From Chondrilla cf. caribensis (taxonomy: Eukaryota; Porifera; Demospongiae; Chondrillida; Chondrillidae): 64,000 nt of DNA. The stretch lies in contig OZ026547.1 of NCBI GenBank assembly GCA_964020155.1, forward strand, positions 6,214,009-6,278,008, written 5' to 3'. Within the stretch, counting starts at the first letter, position 1. The number at the start of each line of letters is the position of its first letter. Below, one piece after another: positions 37,869 through 49,504 of this stretch. The notes below the pieces were generated by a model, which searched no databases, was not told where the DNA came from, and worked only from the letters and a program-made list of their open reading frames with translations. Made by a program: the position numbers and the translations under genes.

Positions 37869-39090
37869 AATGGAACAGATTTTGATATAATGGCTGAACT
37901 AGCAGAAATCATATGTAATAAAGAGACACCTATAAAGTAGTAAACGGATGCATTTTCCACAAATTTATATACAAACATCAAATTTGAAATTTAAGAAACA
38001 AATATAACTAACCATTAACTCATAGCATTCAACTGTGAAACTCTACACTTCTGAGCGTATTCACAGTAATTAATCAGATCAGAATGTTGACCTTTTACAA
38101 AATATAGTTTCAATAAATGTCTAATCAGAGGAAATTTACATACACATTGTACTATCTCCAAGTGAAGTGTTCCTAAGAGAGAAGATCCATTGCATATCCC
38201 TTGGTATGTGCATGTGTTCTGTGGTTGTGCATGTGTTTGCAAGTGTATTTGTAGAGTATCATGGAAATTGTGTCTTTCTAATACAGTTTTGTTTGAACTC
38301 TTGAAACTTTAGCTGTGAAGGACATAGATATGAAGCTACATGTACGTATGAGACCTATATCAAACATTGACCACTTTCGTTTGTGCCTGTGGACATATCA
38401 GTAAGGATAGCAATCTGCTTAGTACACAGCCAGGAGGGGTACACGAATCATAGACTAAAACGAGATTAGTGAAAAAGGCACAAACACAAGTATTCCCTTT
38501 TGAAGGATTATATAATTCCTGAAACTACAATAATGAATTCTTATAGTCCCTGGTAGAGAAGGTTTCTCTTGTAAGATTGTTCATACCATTATTATACTAA
38601 TTATACAGTTATTATGCTAACTACACAGTTTTTCTCTGCCACCAGTAAACCTCAGTTGAGGTTCACTGTGGGTCGGACTCCTCAGGTTCAATTGGGACAT
38701 CGGGGTCAAAGTACACTCAAACCTGGTTGGCTTGTACACCACAGTAATAATGTGCTATATATTTCATTTCAAATGTCCTACTGTTCTTAATGTTGATGGT
38801 ATCATTATTTCAAGTTGTTTCAATTATTGGATCATAATAAGATGCATATAAAAGAGTATTTACTTAGTTTCCATATAATTATTATAAAGACACATTATTG
38901 TGTTAGATGGCTTTTTGCCCAAAATATTATTAGGGGCCCGACCAATATATATATATATATATAATATTGGTTATTGGTTGTATAATACACACACACACAC
39001 AGACACCCCAACCTCGACACCCTTCAATCAACTTGTTTACACCAAGACAGAATTACTAAGGCTTTTACAATTCCTATTATCACTATAGTT
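37869..39090. other. Intergenic, genes 9-10
   Basis: The shortest spacer. It resembles the flanks of genes 3, 6 and 7, then passes an (AT)n at about 38944-38962 and a short (CA)n at 38983-39002. The orphan exon region present in other intervals is deleted here. Confidence 0.6.
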
Positions 39091-39232
39091 ATTCATTGAG
39101 CAGACCTAGAAATACACAATGAATATCATTGAAAGGGGCCTTGTTCTCAGGTGACTATAAAGTCTGCCTGCTGTGTTGTGGTTACCACAAACTAGCACTG
39201 ACAATCTTCGAGTATTGACTGAAGCTACAGTT
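39091..39232 (+). promoter_or_regulatory. Gene 10 promoter, TATA-containing
   Basis: TATAAA at 39156-39161, followed by TGTGGTTACCACA, 77 bp from TATA box to ATG. Confidence 0.62.
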
Positions 39233-40938
39233 ATGACTACAAGCATTCGGGTCTTTGTTCAAGTGGCTTTTTTGTGCTGTGTGATGACTACCATAATGGG
39301 GGGTATCACTGATTGGCAAAAGGCATTTTCACAACTTGAAAACAAAGTGATGGTACAACAAGAAGAAATCAACTCACTTCACCAGATAATAGAACATTTG
39401 GAGAAGAGACTAGAACAACTTGAAGTGAAAGGTGAGTTAAGTGAGGTTCAAATACAACCTACAGTCCCTACTCTTCATTAGTTAGTTAGTTGGAACCTCC
39501 CTTTATTGGTTTATTTCATTGTAAGATGTCACCCCACATTGGTTAGTTGCAAGAAAGTATACTATTAAATGGAGAATGGTGAATTCAACCGTTGTATCAA
39601 TGGAGAAAAATTCCAAGTATTTTTGAAATCACTATTGACATTATTCTACAGTTGGATGTACAGGCATGAATCACTTGGTGTGGTCATTGGTAAAGGAATT
39701 CAATCGCGATGAAAACTTGTGGGGCTTCTTCTCCCACACCAGAATTCCTTGGGTACCATTTTCAGGTCGTGAAAGACCATCACTGAAAATATTACTTTCA
39801 CCAAAGTCTTGGCCCTAAAATTGTCCACCAATTTCTAATTCTCGTCATTTCTATAGCAGGCATTTTTTTCAGTGTATTATTATGCTAGGTGTACACTATG
39901 TCAGAATACATTAATATACTGTAATAATATACTGGTGGGCGCCTAGTATAGTAGCCCCCAGGGCTAAAGGCTCACCCACATTAAATAAGATTCCATATCT
40001 ATATCCATATCCATATCCATACACATATCTATATCCATATACTATTGTAACATAATTGCAAATGTCCGAGAAAATTCACACAGCATGGCTGCCCATTTAG
40101 ATGTCCTCAATAATGAATTGATGAACCTAATAATCAAAATCTAAAAAGTGCTTTTGAAAATCAATGAAAATTATAGTAATATTACAGTATAGTCTATATT
40201 GAATTCAGTATGTCCTGATCCATACATAATCATGCTGCTAATTTGGATTTTATAGGTTTATTGCTGTTAACAGACAAACTTCCAGAAAGAACTAGAAGAC
40301 AAGATGTTTGCAATTGTCCACCTGGACCAGAAGGAACACCAGGGCTGAATGGGATAAATGGAACAAAGGGTGAAAAGGGAGACCCAGGGCCACATGGGGA
40401 GAGGGGTGAAAAAGGAGAGCTAGGACTGCCAGGATCTCCAGGACGCCAAGGCATTAATGGAACAAAAGGTGAACGAGGAGAAAAAGGACAACCAGGGAAT
40501 GTTGGACAGAAAGGTGAACCAGGAATGAAAGGAGAGAAAGGACTACAGGGAGAGCCAGGTCCAAGAGGAAGCCAGGGGAAGAAGGGGAAACAGGGAAATA
40601 ATGGTACGAAGGGGGAACATGGAGAAAAAGGAAAACCAGGGAAAGATGGACGAAAAGGTGAAGCAGGACTGAAAGGAGACATAGGAGAGTCTGGACTTAA
40701 TGGATCAAAAGGTGAACCAGGACTGAAAGGAGACATAGGAGTTCCAGGACTTAATGGAACAACAGGTGAACGTGGAGAAACAGGACAGCCAGGGAATGTT
40801 GGACAGAAAGGTGAAACAGGACAAAAAGGAGAGCAAGGTCCAAAAGGAAACAAGGGAATGAGAGGAGAAAAGGGAGAGCAAGGACCACAGGGATATAATG
40901 GAACAGATTGTGTAACTAACAGAACGCGCACGTTATAA
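39233..40938 (+). CDS. Short-chain collagen gene 10
   Basis: Exons 39233-39431 and 40274-40938, predicted about 287 aa. Exon 1: MTTSIRVFVQVAFLCCVMTT, with IMGG for SMGG and IIEHLEKR in the coil. Exon 2 opens DKLPERTRRQDVCNC and then CPPGPEGTPG, lacking the two triplets GVRG-type found elsewhere. The Gly-X-Y domain includes an unusual short module GESGLNGSKGEPGLKG. The tail YNGTDCVTNRTRTL has one Cys plus an extra N-R-T sequon and differs from the II-C tail of genes 7 and 8. The intron has the CCATAT-tailed insertion. Gene 12 is the closest relative by start and tail type. Confidence 0.83.
39929..40040. mobile_element. SINE-like insertion, gene 10 intron
   Basis: Same core as in gene 8, with a tail of mixed CCATAT and CTATAT units. 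Confidence 0.5.
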
Positions 40939-43458
40939 AGAGACGCCTACAAAGGTGGAGAAGTATGCATTGTCCACAAATTTACACACGTCAGATTTCA
41001 AATTAAAGAAACAAATATAACTAACCATTAACTCGTAGCATTCAACTGCGAAACTCTACAATTCTGAGCTTATTCACAGTAATTAATTGGATCAGAATGT
41101 CTACCTTGTATGAAATATAGTTTTAATAAGTGTCTAATCAGAGAAAATCTACATAATTGAGGTCATCATTGTTGTATCTTGAAATGAAGTGTACATAATA
41201 GTAAGATCCATTGCATATCCCTTGGTGTGTGTGTGCATGTGTGTGTTCTGTGGTTGTGTGCAGTTGTGTGTGTGTTTGCATGGTTGAGAATGGAGTATCA
41301 TGGAATAGGTGTGACTTCAATACAGCTAGGACGGTTTTGTTTGAACTCTTGAAATCTTAGCTGTAATTAAACATATACATAAAGTTACATGTACATATGA
41401 GATTTGTATTAAACATCGACCATTTGTGTTTGTACCTGTGGACATACCAGCAAGCATAGCAAACATTGCATTGAATATTTTATCTCTACTGCTTAGTGCA
41501 CCGCCAGGAGGGGTATATGAATGATAGACTAAAATGAGATTTTTGAATAAGTCGCTAACACAATTACTCAATATAGAGAGATTATAAAATTCCTGAAATT
41601 ACAAAAACGACTACTTACAGTTACTGCATGGTAGAAGCTACCTTTACTAAGAATATTCTAACCTTTCTGTTTGATTTCCTATTTCACTACATCGTTCATA
41701 CTATTATGATACTAACTACACAGTTTTTTTTACCACCAGTAAACTTCAGTTGAGGTTCACTGTGGGTGAGACTCCTCAGGTTCAATTGGGACATCGGGGT
41801 CAAAGTACACTCAAACCTGGTTGACTTGTACACTGCAGTAATGTTTTATATATTTCGTTTCAAATGTCCTACTGTTCCTAATTTTGATGTTTTCATTACT
41901 TGATGTTGTTTTCATTATTGGATTATAAAATGCATATAATATATGGATATTGATTCTATAAGGGTATTTACTTTGTTTCAATATAATTATTATAAAGACA
42001 TTTTTTGTTAGACGCCTTTTGTGCTCAAAATATTTTTAAACCAAAACCACCCCTCGTTGCCATTGATGAGAGATGATGTCATTGAACTGTACTGAACTTT
42101 AACGCACATACGACTAATGCATACAAGTGTGGTACATACATGCAATTGAGGTATACATATATACAGACATCAACAAACATTTTGACAGTAATTGAAATAA
42201 TCAAAGCATGTATGAGGGAATCTATACGACAGAGGTGTGTACATCACCATAACACTCCAAACAGATATCATAGTGACAGGAATATATTATATTTCCGTCT
42301 GTGCCCGCGATGGATTATTATGAAAACTGAATAAATCAATAAGTCATAATCAGAGACAATAGTTGAATTACAATAATTTAACTTCACATTGGACATTGTA
42401 ATTGTATCACAATAAATATTTGTTAGTACGCCAACTTTCATTGACCATATTATGTTTGAATGAATTCACAGGTATAACTATGCTATACATGTAATCCGCC
42501 ATCTTGCAAATCCACCATCCGTCCTTTTTCTGCACACAAATTTCCACTATTTGCTTCAGTTATAGATAATCTACCTAACAATTTTCAGAGCTAATTAGCC
42601 ACAAAGCATTCCACAGTTAACCTGACAATAAAGCGGAAAAATTGCAATTACAGAGAGGAATTTGACAATAACGCCAGAAATACTTGCTCAGACCGTTTCT
42701 TGAAGAAGCTGGCCATACAAGAACAACAAGAACCTCCTCGACTTGACAGGGAACAAGGAGCTGTTGGAGACACTTGATCTACTAGGACAACAAGGAACTT
42801 CTGGACATCCAGGAGTACTAGGAGATGTCAAAGACACACAAGTGAGTGCACTTTACAGGATTCAGTTTAGCCTTACAAGTACAAATCCAGTAATGGGAAG
42901 ATATAGTTATTATTCAATAATATTATTAGTGGTACAACTATGCATGTATTGATAATAATATTATCTGGATAAGTATGACACACAATGGACAAAATAAGAA
43001 TGTCACACAAGTGACTGCACATGTTCATGATGTCTAATCTGCTTACGGGGTGCTAAAAACGATATATGACACCTAATATCCATCACAACAAAGGCAATAT
43101 GCCCATTATGCATTGCCTAGATTTAGAATTTTGTGTCAAAATTTGAGTGCAAACAGCTTCATTGAAAGTTATAAACCTATAAGCCATACCTAAGTCATTC
43201 CAGTACAAGGGGCAGTAGATCAATGAGTTAACATTAAATACTTGTTTCAGAGGGAAGAACATAACCTAAGAATGGAATGAGTCTTCGAATGATTCGAACA
43301 TTCAAATACGCCCCCATATTCAGCAGTCAGTTAGAGTGTGTCAAGTGAGCATGCACTTGCAACTCAAACAATTTAAACACCAATGCACACATGGAAGTAC
43401 AGTAACCATAACTTACAGCACACTCCAAGGATCATTAAGAATGTACATATGATATTAC

Positions 43459-43509
<51 letters not shown>

Positions 43510-43597
43510 GACACTCCAACCTCAACACCCTTCAATTAACTTGTTTACACCAAGACAGAATTACTAAGGCTTCCACATTCCCATTATCACTATAGTT
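40939..43597. other. Intergenic, genes 10-11
   Basis: Contains the 3' flank and a segment shared with 50500-51500. An orphan exon relic lies at about 42655-42841 (LGQQGTSGHPGVLGDVKDTQ, donor intact). (CA)n at 43456-43507 is 12 bp longer than in the duplicate at 31102. No gene. Confidence 0.6.
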
Positions 43598-43726
43598 ATT
43601 CATTGAGCAGACCTAGAAATACACAATGAATATCATTAAAAGTGGCCTGGTTCTCAGTCTGCCTGTCGGCTGTGCTTACCACAAACTAGCATTGACAAAC
43701 TTCGAGTAGTGACTGAAGCTACAGTT
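43598..43726 (+). promoter_or_regulatory. Gene 11 promoter, TATA box deleted
   Basis: Appears identical to the gene 8 promoter, including the TGTGCTTACCACA mismatch. Confidence 0.5.
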
Positions 43727-45778
43727 ATGGCTACAAGCATTCAGGTCCTTGTACAAGTGGCTATGTTTTGCTGTGTGATGACTACCAGTATGGGGGGTAT
43801 CACTGATTGGCAAAAGGCATTTTCACAACTTGAAAACAAAGTGATGGTACAACAAGAAGAAATCAACTCACTTCACCAGATAATAGAACAGTTGGAGAAG
43901 AGACTAGAACAACTCGAAGTGAAAGGTGAGTTTGTTGAGGTTCAGATACAACCTGCACTCCCTACTCTTCATGCCTGTCAGTCAGAACCACCCTTCATGG
44001 GTTTATTTCGTTGCAAAATGTCATCCCACATTGCTTAGTTGCAAGAAAATACACCATAATGGAGAATGGTGAATTCAATCGTTGTATCAATGGAGAAAAA
44101 TTCCAAGTATTTCTGAATTCACTATTGACACTATTCTACAGTTGGTTGTACAGTCATGAATCACTTGGTGTGGCCATTGATAAAGTAATCCAATTGCGAT
44201 GAAAACAGGTGGGGCTTGTTCCCCCACTGCAGAATTCCTTGGGTGCCATTTTCAGGTTGAGAAAGACCATCACTGAAAATATTACTTTCACCAAAGTCTT
44301 GGCGCGAAAATTGTACACAAATTTCTAATTCTCGTCATTTCTATAGCAGGCATTTTTTTCAGTGTATTATTATGCTAGGTGTGCACTATGTCAGAATACA
44401 TTAAAATACTGTAATAATATACTGGTGGGCGCCTAGTATAGTAGCCCCCAGGGCTAAAGGCTCACCCACATTAAATAAGATTCCATATCCATATCCATAT
44501 ATAATTGTCACATAATTGCAAATGTCTGAGAAAATTCACACAGCCCGGCTGCCCATTCAGATGTCCTCAATAATGAATTGATGAACCCTAATAATCAAAA
44601 TAATAATAATCAAAATAATAATAATCAAAATAATAATAATCAAAATCAAAAGTGTTTTTGAAAATCAATGAAAATTATAGCATAATTACAGTATAGTCTA
44701 TATTGAATACAGTATGTCCTAATCCATATATAATCATGCTGCTAATTTGGATTTTATAGGTTTATTGCTGTTAACAGAAAAACGTCCGGAAAGAACTAGA
44801 CGACAAGATAGTTGCATTTGTCCACCTGGACCACAAGGGGTTAGAGGAACACCGGGACTGAATGGGATAAATGGAACAAAGGGTGAAAAGGGAGACCCAG
44901 GAATACCAGGGCCACAGGGACTTAATGGAACGAAGGGTGGACGAGGAGAAACAGGACAATCAGGGACTGCTGGAATGAAAGGTGAACGAGGACTGGAAGG
45001 AAAGCAAGGACTACAGGGAGAGCAAGGTCCAAGAGGAAGCAAGGGGAAGAAAGGGGAAATAGGAGAGCAAGGAATACAAGGACCACAGGGACTTAATGGA
45101 ATGAAGGGGGAACGAGGAGAATCTGGACAGCCAGGAAGTGATGGACGGAAAGGTGAAGCAGGGCTGAAAGGAGACACAGGAAAGGCAGGAATTAATGGAA
45201 TAAAAGGTGATCGAGGAGAAACAGGACAACCAGGGAATGTTGGGCAGAAAGGTGAACCAGGACTGAAAGGAGAGAAAGGACTACAGGGAGAGCAAGGTCC
45301 AAAAGGATGCAAGGGGAAGAAAGGGAAAATAGGAGACAGGGGAGTGCCAGGACTTAATGGAACGAAGGGTGAACGAGGAGAAACAGGACAACCAGGAAGT
45401 GATGGACAGAAAGGTGAACCAGGACTGAAAGGAGACATAGGAGTGCCAGGACTTAATGGAACAAAAGGTGAACGAGGAGAAACAGGACAACCAGGGAATG
45501 TTGGACAGAAAGGTGAACCAGGAATGAAAGGAGACATAGGAGTGCCAGGACTTAATGGAACAAAAGGTGAACAAGGAGAAACAGGACAACCAGGGAATGC
45601 TGGACAGAAAGGTGAACCAGGAGTGACAGGGGAGCAAGGTCCAAAAGGAAACAAGGGAGAGCTTGGGGAAAGAGGACAGCCAGGAATACCAGGACCACAG
45701 GGATATAATGGAACAGATTGTGAAATAGGCAAACTAGCAGACGGCATAATATGTGATGAAGAAAAACCTGATGAGTAG
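43727..45778 (+). CDS. Collagen gene 11, near-identical copy of gene 8
   Basis: Exons 43727-43925 and 44778-45778, predicted about 399 aa, all at +12,368 relative to gene 8. The protein differs from gene 8 at only a few places. GKPGINGIK becomes GKAGINGIK. One [16 protein letters not shown] module is [16 protein letters not shown], a module swap seen elsewhere in the array and more typical of conversion than of point mutation. The in-helix Cys (GPKGCKGKKG) and the two-Cys tail are kept. The signal peptide and coil are the same as in gene 8, so both presumably make interchangeable chains. Confidence 0.85.
44419..44502. mobile_element. SINE-like insertion, gene 11 intron
   Basis: Copy carried along in the segmental duplication, the same as in gene 8. 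Confidence 0.5.
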
Positions 45779-47454
45779 TAAACGTATGCATTTTCCACAA
45801 ATTTATGAAAATCAGATTTCAAATTAAAGATACAAATAATTATTATAACCATTAACTCATACCATTCAACTGTGAAACTCAATGATATTGAGGTTTTTCA
45901 CAGTAATTAATTGGATCTGAAAGTCTACATTGTGTGAAATATACTTTTAATAAGCATCTGATTAGAGGAAATCTACATAATTGAGGTCACCGTTGTATCT
46001 CGAAGAGAAGTGTTCCTAATTGAGAAGATCTATTGTATATCCCTTGGCACGTGTTTGTTGTGTGGTTGTGTGCTGTTGTGTGTGTGTTTGCGTGTGGAGT
46101 ATCATGGAAATAGTCTCTCTTTGATACAGCTAGGACAGGTTGTTTGAATTCTCAGCTGTAAAGGAACATAGACATGATGCTACATGTACATATGGGATTT
46201 GTATTAAACATCGACCACTTATGTTTGTACCTGTGGACATACCAGTAAGCATAGTAATCATTGCCTTGAATATATTACCTCTATTGCTTAGTACACAGCC
46301 AGGAGGGGTACACGAATCATAGACTAAAGCGAGATTAGTCCAAAAAGGCACAAACACAAGTATTCCCTTTTGAAGGACTATATAATTCACTGAAACTACA
46401 ATAATGACTACTTATGGTTACTACATGGTAGAAGCTACCTTTACACTAAGAATATTCTAACCTTTCTGTTTGATTTCCTATTTCACTACATTGTTCATAC
46501 TATTATGATACTAACTACACAGTTTTTTTTACCACCAGTAAACTTCAGTTGAGGTTCACTGTGGGTGAGACTCCTAGGGTGGGACGGGGACATCGGGGTC
46601 GAAGACCACTCAAACCTGGTTGACTTACACACCACAGTAATATGTATTATAGATGTCGGCTCAAATGTCCTACTGTAATAAATGTTGATGTTTTCATCAC
46701 TTGATGTTGTTTGATTATTGGATCATAATAAGATGCATACATAAGGATATTTACTTAGTTTCCATAATTATTATAAAGACACACTTTTGGACATCAAGGA
46801 GTACAAAAAACTTCTGGACAACCAGAAGTACTGGGAAATATTGAAGACACACGAATGAGTGCACGTTAGAGGATTCAGTCTAGCCTTACAAGTGCAAATT
46901 CAATAATGGGAAGATATAATTATAGTTTTTATTCAATTAGTGATGCAACTATGCATGTATTGATAATATTACATCGATGAGTACATACATTGGACGAAAT
47001 AAGAATGTCCTGCGAGTGCACATGTTCATGATGTCTAATCTGCTTTTCAGATGCTAACATCAATATATTACACTTAATATCCATCACAACAAAGGCAATA
47101 TGCCGATTATGCATTGCTGAGACTCGGAATTTTGGTTAAAATTTGAGCGCAAACAGCTTCATGGAAAGTTAAAAAACTATACAGTATGCCTAAGTCATTC
47201 GAGTGCAAGGGACAGTAGATCAATGAGTTAACATCAATTACTTGTTTCAGAGGGAAGAACAGAACCTAAGAATGGAATATGAGTCTTAGAATGTAAAAAA
47301 TACAAATAAGCCCCCACATTCTACAATGAGTTAGAGTGCGTCACGGGAGCATGCACTTGCAACTCAAGCAACTTAAACACCAATGCATACATGGAAGTAC
47401 AGTAACCATAACTTACAGCACACTCCAAGTATTATTAAGAATGCATGTATGATA

Positions 47455-47489
<35 letters not shown>

Positions 47490-47578
47490 GACACCCCAAA
47501 TTGGACATCCTTCAATCAACTTGTTTACACCAAGACAGAATTACTAAGGCTTCCACGATTCCTGTTATCATTATAGTT
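45779..47578. other. Intergenic, genes 11-12
   Basis: Near-duplicate of the genes 8-9 interval. It has a decayed orphan exon at about 46793-46858 and (CA)n at 47455-47487. No gene. Confidence 0.6.
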
Positions 47579-47726
47579 ATTCATTGAGCAGACCTGGAAA
47601 TACACAATGAATATCATTAAAGGTGGCCCTGTTCTCAGATGACTATAAAGTCTGCCTGCTCTGTTGTGGTTACCACAAACTAGCCCTGAGAAACTTCAAA
47701 TATTGACTTGAGCTACAGTAACTGTT
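47579..47726 (+). promoter_or_regulatory. Gene 12 promoter, TATA-containing
   Basis: TATAAA at 47644-47649 and the palindrome TGTGGTTACCACA. The leader carries a 6-bp insertion (CTACAGTAACTGTTATGG), lengthening TATA to ATG to 83 bp. Confidence 0.62.
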
Positions 47727-49504
47727 ATGGCTCCAAGCATTCAGGTCTTTGTTCAAGTAGCTATTTTGTGCTGTGTGGTGACTACCAGTATGGGGGGTAT
47801 CACTGATTGGCAAAAGGCTTTTTCACAACTTGAAAACAAAGTGATGGTACAACAAGAAGAAATCAAGTCACTTCACCATATAATAGAACATTTGGAGAAG
47901 AGACTAGAACAACTTGAAGTGAAAGGTGAGTTTGTTGAGGTTCAATTACAACCTGCACTCCCTACTCTTCATGCCTGCTAGTCAGAACCACCCTTCATGG
48001 GCTTATTTCATTGTAAGATATCACCCACATTGGTTAGTTGCAAGAAAGTACACTATTAAATGGAGAATGGTGTATTCAACCCTTGTATCAATGGAGAAAA
48101 ATTCCAAGTAATTCTGAATTCACTATTGACACTAGTCTACAGTTGGATGTACAGGCATGAATCACTTGGTGTGGCCATTGATAAAGTAATTGCGATGAAA
48201 ACGGGTGGGGCTTGTTCCCCCACACCAGAATTCCTTAGGTGCCATTTTCAGGTTGAAAAAGACCATCACTGAAAATATTACTTTCACCAAAGTCTTGGCC
48301 CTAAAATTGTACACAAATTTCTAATTCTCGTCATTTCTATAGCAGGCATTTTTTTCAGTGTATTATTATGCTAGGTGTGCACTATTCAGAATATATTAAA
48401 ATACTGTAATAATATACTGGTGGGCGCCTAGTATAGTAGCCCCCAGGGCTAAAGGCTCACCCACATTAAATAAGATTCCATATCCATATCCATATCCATA
48501 TCCATGTCCATGTCCATATCCATATCCATATCCATATCCATATCCATATTATATTATTGCAACATAATTGCAAATGTCCGAGAAAATTCACACAGCATGG
48601 CTGCCCATTTAGATGTCCTCAATGTGAATTGATGAACCCTAATAATCAAAATCTAAAAAGTGCTTTTGAAAATCAATGAAAATTATAATGATATTACGGT
48701 ATAGTCTATATTGAATACAGTATGTCCTAATCCATATATAATCATGCTGCTAATTTGGATTTTATAGGTTTATTGCTGTTAACAGATAAACTTCCGGAAA
48801 GAACTAGAAGACAAGATGTTTGCAATTGTCCACCTGGACCAGAAGGAACACCAGGGCTGAATGGGATAAATGGAACAAAGGGTGAAAAGGGAGACCCAGG
48901 GCCACATGGGGAGAGGGGTGAAAAAGGAGAGCTAGGACTGCAAGGATCTCCAGGACCACAAGGACTTAATGGAACAAAAGGTGAACGAGGAGAAACAGGA
49001 CAACCAGGGATTGTTGGACAGAAAGGTGAACCAGGAATGAAAGGAGAGCAAGGACTACAGGGAGAGCGAGGTCCAAGAGGAAGCCAAGGGAAGAAGGGGA
49101 AACAGGGAAATAGTGGAACGAAGGGGGAACGTGGAAGAAAAGGACAACCTGGGAAAGATGGACGAAAAGGTGAAGCAGGACTGAAAGGTTACTCAGGAGA
49201 GCCAGGAGTCAATGGATCAAAAGGTGAACGAGGAGAAAAAGGACAACCAGGAAATCTTGGACGGAATGGTGAACCAGGACTGAAAGGAGACATAGGAGTG
49301 CCAGGACTTAATGGAACAAAAGGTGAACGTGGAGAAACAGGACAACCAGGGAATGTTGGACAGAAAGGTGAACCAGGACCTAAAGGAGAGCAAGGTCCAA
49401 GAGGAAACAAGGGAGAGCGAGGGGAAAGGGGAGAGCAAGGAATTCCAGGTCCACGGGGATATAATGGAACAGATTGTGAAACTAACGAAACGTGCAAGTT
49501 ATAA
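47727..49504 (+). CDS. Short-chain collagen gene 12
   Basis: Exons 47727-47925 and 48786-49504, predicted about 305 aa. Exon 1: [16 protein letters not shown], with [11 protein letters not shown] in the coil. Exon 2 opens DKLPERTRRQDVCNC, then CPPGPEGTPG as in gene 10, and about 70 triplets. These include GQPGKDGRKGEAGLKGYSGE and GQPGNLGRNGEPGLKG, variants not seen in the neighbours. The tail YNGTDCETNETCKL has two Cys and an extra N-E-T sequon. The frame is intact and ends TAA at 49502-49504. The intron carries the longest CCATAT tail. Confidence 0.83.
48413..48549. mobile_element. SINE-like insertion with long CCATAT tail, gene 12 intron
   Basis: Core as in gene 8, with a tail of about 12 hexamers including two CCATGT variants. 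The tail is clearly longer than in the other four copies. Confidence 0.55.

Larger units (their letters stand above)
42976..47270. repeat. Segmental duplicate B (with 30620-34900)
   Basis: Second copy of the gene 8 tract. See the duplicate at 30620 for offset and boundary reasoning. Confidence 0.8.
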
